Source: CAVWUA01 sp963758025
GTDB lineage: Bacteria > Planctomycetota > Planctomycetia > Isosphaerales > Isosphaeraceae
Reading direction: 5' to 3'
Assembly (NCBI GenBank): GCA_963758025.1
Contig: CAVWUA010000003.1
Coordinates: 434,001-498,000 of the forward strand
DNA length: 64,000 nucleotides
Shown: piece by piece, positions 63,201 through 64,000 of the stretch
How positions within the stretch are numbered: position 1 is the stretch's first letter
Layout: the number at the start of each line of letters is the position of its first letter
Translations under genes and position numbers: made by a program
The notes under the pieces: model-generated
Seen by the model: only the letters and a program-made list of their open reading frames with translations
The model's database searches: none
Told to the model about the DNA's origin: nothing

Positions 63201-64000
63201 GTCGGCCGTGTCGAATGCGCCATCCGGTCCGGCTTCTCGAAGGTCGTAATGGGTCGGGTCGTTCGCCGACGTGGCGGAGAGATCCTCGTTGAATGTCAGC
63301 GTGAAGCGGTCGATGTCGTCCGTCGAGGTGGTTCCGTCCTGCGGTAGACTGCCGCCGGTGACGACCGGCTGGAGCGTGCTGGTCGCCGTGATGTCGAGCA
63401 GGTACTGCGCCAGCAGTCCCGCGCCGGAAACGCCCTGGACGTGCGGCGTAATACGCCCCACCGACCGTCGTCACGACCTGCGCCGTGCCGTTGTTCGGGT
63501 CGCCGTCCGCATCCACGAGGGGCGTGCCCGAGCTGAAAAGCACCTCGACCTTGGGTGCGAGCGTGCTCAGGCCCGGCAGACGCGTGGCCAGGTTGATCGC
63601 GGTGCCGGCCGGCAGGTTACCCAGGTAGAAGACGTCGCTGCCGTCGCCCGTCGTCATCGCGCCGGCGATGGTCCCCATCAGCATCGAATTCGGAGCGGTC
63701 GTCAGCGTTGCCGTGTTCGCGTTACTGATCGAGTTGTTGGCGGTTCCGGTGCTGTAGTCGTACTCCGCCTGGACCCCCGCCGGGGCCAGCGTCACACGCA
63801 GGCGGTACTCGCCCTGGAAGTCGTAGTTGTACCGCACCCGCACCCGGTAGTTGCCGCTGGTCGCCAGGGTCACCGGCTGCGACTGGCCGTAGCCGTTGTA
63901 GGCGACGCCGTAGCCCTGCAACTGGTTGCCCACCGGGTCGTACACGTAGTACGGCAGCGAGCTGCCACTGGGATTGCCCGGCACATCGGCGGCGAGGGTG
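35683..64000 (-). CDS. Giant multidomain secreted protein gene, 5' end outside the window, many frameshifts
   Basis: From 64000 down to a clear stop at 35683 the minus strand codes almost without interruption, in frames that switch more than twenty times. Joined, they give at least 9,400 residues with no start seen, so the gene runs beyond the window. The joined product is rich in beta-sandwich repeat domains typical of secreted or surface proteins, listed separately below. Frames often change near G/C homopolymers. In the main frames I saw no premature stops other than those caused by a frame change, except in the 42.5-45.1 kb stretch, so most breaks look like indels in an otherwise intact gene. 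It could be two or more genes, as a stop at 44417 cannot be explained simply. The C-terminus has no PEP-CTERM signal or membrane anchor. Confidence 0.7.
39205..41858 (-). CDS. Giant protein segment: beta-sandwich and calcium-binding repeat region
   Basis: A long unbroken frame encodes a beta-sandwich domain (VFNGDFESGTLNIGSRFPII, MTSFVHIVLPFTSAVVEG) with a ligand-binding shape. Acidic calcium-binding repeats follow (DTDADANSDGTVDGKDEQGE, DGDNDGVPDFADGYNRDG) of the thrombospondin type-3/EF-like kind. Further sandwich domains come next, with NGNGRLDPGEPAEPNGEIS (another calcium-type loop). It ends FFVAPMPGANALTARP, then changes frame near 39204. Confidence 0.7.
41858..42545 (-). CDS. Giant protein segment: alpha/beta-hydrolase (lipase-like) domain
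   Basis: The segment reads as an alpha/beta-hydrolase. VTIITHGFQLNP is the oxyanion-hole strand, VVLVLDWKKESDINDSGF an active-site strand, and PLHFIGHSRGTVVNSEIIQR the nucleophile elbow (GHSRG at 42101..42087, Ser nucleophile). TTLDPHDF follows and could supply a catalytic acid. It would be a secreted esterase, lipase or peptidase. It is reached by a frame change near 41858 from the next segment. A hydrolase inside a giant adhesin-like protein is unusual. Confidence 0.7.
42546..44416 (-). CDS. Giant protein segment: heavily frameshifted TIG and beta-propeller remnants
   Basis: Short readable pieces occur in all three frames: a TIG-like piece (IGDVTIVTITGLRFDGANVV), propeller pieces (MTTDPQGHFLFVAGSAPTVW, VTSVAVSSDGKRLFASYWGA) and Ig-like pieces (SDITFRWAVDTSSIGLQPV, NRILTMELPDNVFEFHLP). 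The frame changes roughly every 200-300 bp, far denser than elsewhere. No continuous protein can be given. This could be the least reliable sequence in the window or a truly decayed part. Confidence 0.55.
44417..48050 (-). CDS. Giant protein segment: RHS-like repeats, dockerin-like calcium sites and Big-type domains
   Basis: After the last Ig-like repeat comes a carboxypeptidase/Ig-like stretch. It is followed by an RHS/YD-type region: YDSTSRDESGRFGYGWRLLN, GDEVGFRFNPVRHDEPGV, IQFVYDNAGRIDRVVAPDGR and TLTTGASSRYGYDL. A PPC-like domain follows. Two dockerin-type calcium loops (DLNADGFIDGLDSTIM and DLDGSGVIDATDSQVLARNY) lie near 45890-46075. A cadherin-like domain (GDTVIYQLVSATGGTATLSP) and two Big_2-type domains follow. 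The end of the segment has extra frame changes near 45045, 44985 and 44825, and a stop at 44417 that has no simple explanation. Confidence 0.72.
48050..50580 (-). CDS. Giant protein segment: about nine Ig-like (He_PIG-type) repeats
   Basis: Repeats of 85-100 residues each start with an N-x-A/P-P motif (NQAPIPGTLPE, NGAPVIDVLDG, NRAPEIQAIPN, NATPVVPNVLD, NRAPQIVPLAP). They continue through DPDGDPLTY-type strands to LPEGARFDPLTGVFDWTP and AGTYTVTF-type ends. This is the putative Ig/dystroglycan-cadherin repeat found in bacterial surface proteins. Frames change near 50580, 49250 and 48050. Confidence 0.82.
50580..52935 (-). CDS. Giant protein segment: beta-sandwich, beta-propeller and Big_5-like domain
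   Basis: In order: a domain of the type that follows RHS/CARDB repeats (VAEVRIVTHLDDNLDIFSF, DGAGFVSYTILPDDTVAASG), a fibronectin-like domain (SRVTANSDNYVVNWETTDDA), a propeller (MAIAETPDGDILISGG, FNLAFDGGGRLWATTGGG, VASLAFAPDGSLWATTW), and a Big_5-type domain (ATSPPPGAAVALPLSEITIT, FDQDMFVGQATD). The propeller repeats have the NHL/SGL-like pattern. A frame change near 50580 joins it to the Ig-like array. Confidence 0.7.
52935..54565 (-). CDS. Giant protein segment: PPC/TIG-like domains and an unassigned helical region
   Basis: The segment opens with a PPC-like domain (YDAAYEGGLAPDVRAVIPTT, GLYYILVRGFSE) and a TIG/IPT-like domain (TIRGVRFAPNAIVKLV). It then holds an unassigned stretch of about 300 residues, partly helical (TYPGLQELHDRAWEDLKAQI, AMTRDEFIAHVSDEAETLRQ). 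I do not recognise the helical part. It differs strongly from the surrounding beta repeats and could be a distinct functional domain. The frame runs unbroken from about 54565 to 52935. Confidence 0.6.
54565..62175 (-). CDS. Giant protein segment: array of about 19 CARDB repeats
   Basis: About 19 repeats of roughly 130 residues each begin with a PDL-type strand, such as PYPDVQVEDLTVSG, APDLSVSGVLPTSA, PYPDLFVNLLSVSP, PPPDLTVTDIVTPT, PRPDLQVTNIVAPA and YEPDLVISNLQAPT. A W-V-N strand (TVSWTVTNNG) and a closing E/N-rich turn (ETNNA) follow. These are CARDB/APHP-type adhesion modules common in secreted proteins of archaea and planctomycetes. Frame changes occur near 60385, 58920, 58520, 58140, 57265, 57150, 56845, 55570, 55005 and 54920. 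The repeats differ at sequence level, so the array looks old rather than freshly amplified. Confidence 0.85.
62175..64000 (-). CDS. Giant protein segment: PPC-type beta-sandwich domains (N-terminal part visible)
   Basis: Three joined frames encode bacterial pre-peptidase C-terminal (PPC)-type domains: YRVRVRYNYDFQGEYRLRVT, GSDVFYLGNLPAGTAINL, TEGDALLLSFEAPTAS followed by YTIYKPDGSQL, and DLDYVNLGAIDAGKTIFLTA. Between the second and third is a Big-type domain (RFTLTFNEDLSATSANDPTH) reached only after frame changes near 63455 and 63030. PPC domains are carried by exported proteins and often bind proteins or polysaccharides. The true start of the protein lies beyond 64000. Confidence 0.75.

Overview
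The window looks like a piece of a GC-rich planctomycete chromosome, probably an Isosphaeraceae-type member. This is an inference from content. It carries three paired DUF1549/DUF1553 (planctomycete cytochrome-c type) and DUF1501 genes, which are hallmark paralogues of that phylum, plus a PEP-CTERM protein, a YgiQ radical SAM protein and an enormous secreted multidomain protein. I see no rRNA, tRNA, CRISPR array, insertion sequence or phage genes.

Region 1 (1-3.6 kb, minus strand) is the most interesting part: a tightly overlapping four-gene unit. In transcription order it encodes a KaiA-like protein (degenerate receiver, PAS domain, C-terminal helical domain resembling the KaiA/RsbU fold), KaiB, a double-domain KaiC with the Ser-Thr phosphorylation dyad and C-terminal tail conserved, and a PAS histidine kinase cut by the window edge. 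It looks like a complete non-cyanobacterial KaiABC-type timer with a built-in output kinase.

Region 2 (3.9-13.2 kb) is ordinary chromosome: an RsmB/NOP-type rRNA methyltransferase, an SPW membrane protein, a VKOR-like protein, YgiQ, a Uma2 nuclease-fold protein, a 227-bp direct duplication of the 3' end of a glycosyltransferase gene, an exported protein with two STN-like repeats and a DUF971 protein.

Region 3 (13.1-31.3 kb, mostly minus strand) holds three DUF1549/DUF1553 plus DUF1501 modules. They are interleaved with a DUF4139 protein, SurE, a hydroxypyruvate-isomerase-like TIM barrel, a ThuA-domain protein and a Maf-type pyrophosphatase. Each module has a different N-terminal or accessory domain on its cytochrome-type partner.

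Region 4 (31.5-35.4 kb) contains cytidine deaminase, a fused trypsin-like protease/endonuclease I protein, and a PEP-CTERM exported protein.

Region 5 (35.7-64 kb, minus strand) reads best as one giant gene (about 9,400 codons inside the window, 5' end missing) for a secreted protein. From N to C it has PPC-type domains, about 19 CARDB repeats, TIG/PPC modules, a beta-propeller, about nine Ig-like repeats, an RHS-like segment with a dockerin, Big-type domains, a propeller remnant, an alpha/beta-hydrolase, calcium-binding repeats, and a C-terminal region with three zinc-protease-like HExxH motifs and two cadherin-like repeats. It is split by more than twenty frameshifts.

A general caution: single-base frameshifts, mostly in G/C homopolymers, also break conserved genes (rRNA methyltransferase, YgiQ, glycosyltransferase, one DUF1501, one DUF1549/1553, the protease-endonuclease). 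This pattern suggests uncorrected sequencing indels rather than genuine decay, so frames and C-termini given here were reconstructed by joining frames. All domain names are by recognition of sequence patterns without database searches.
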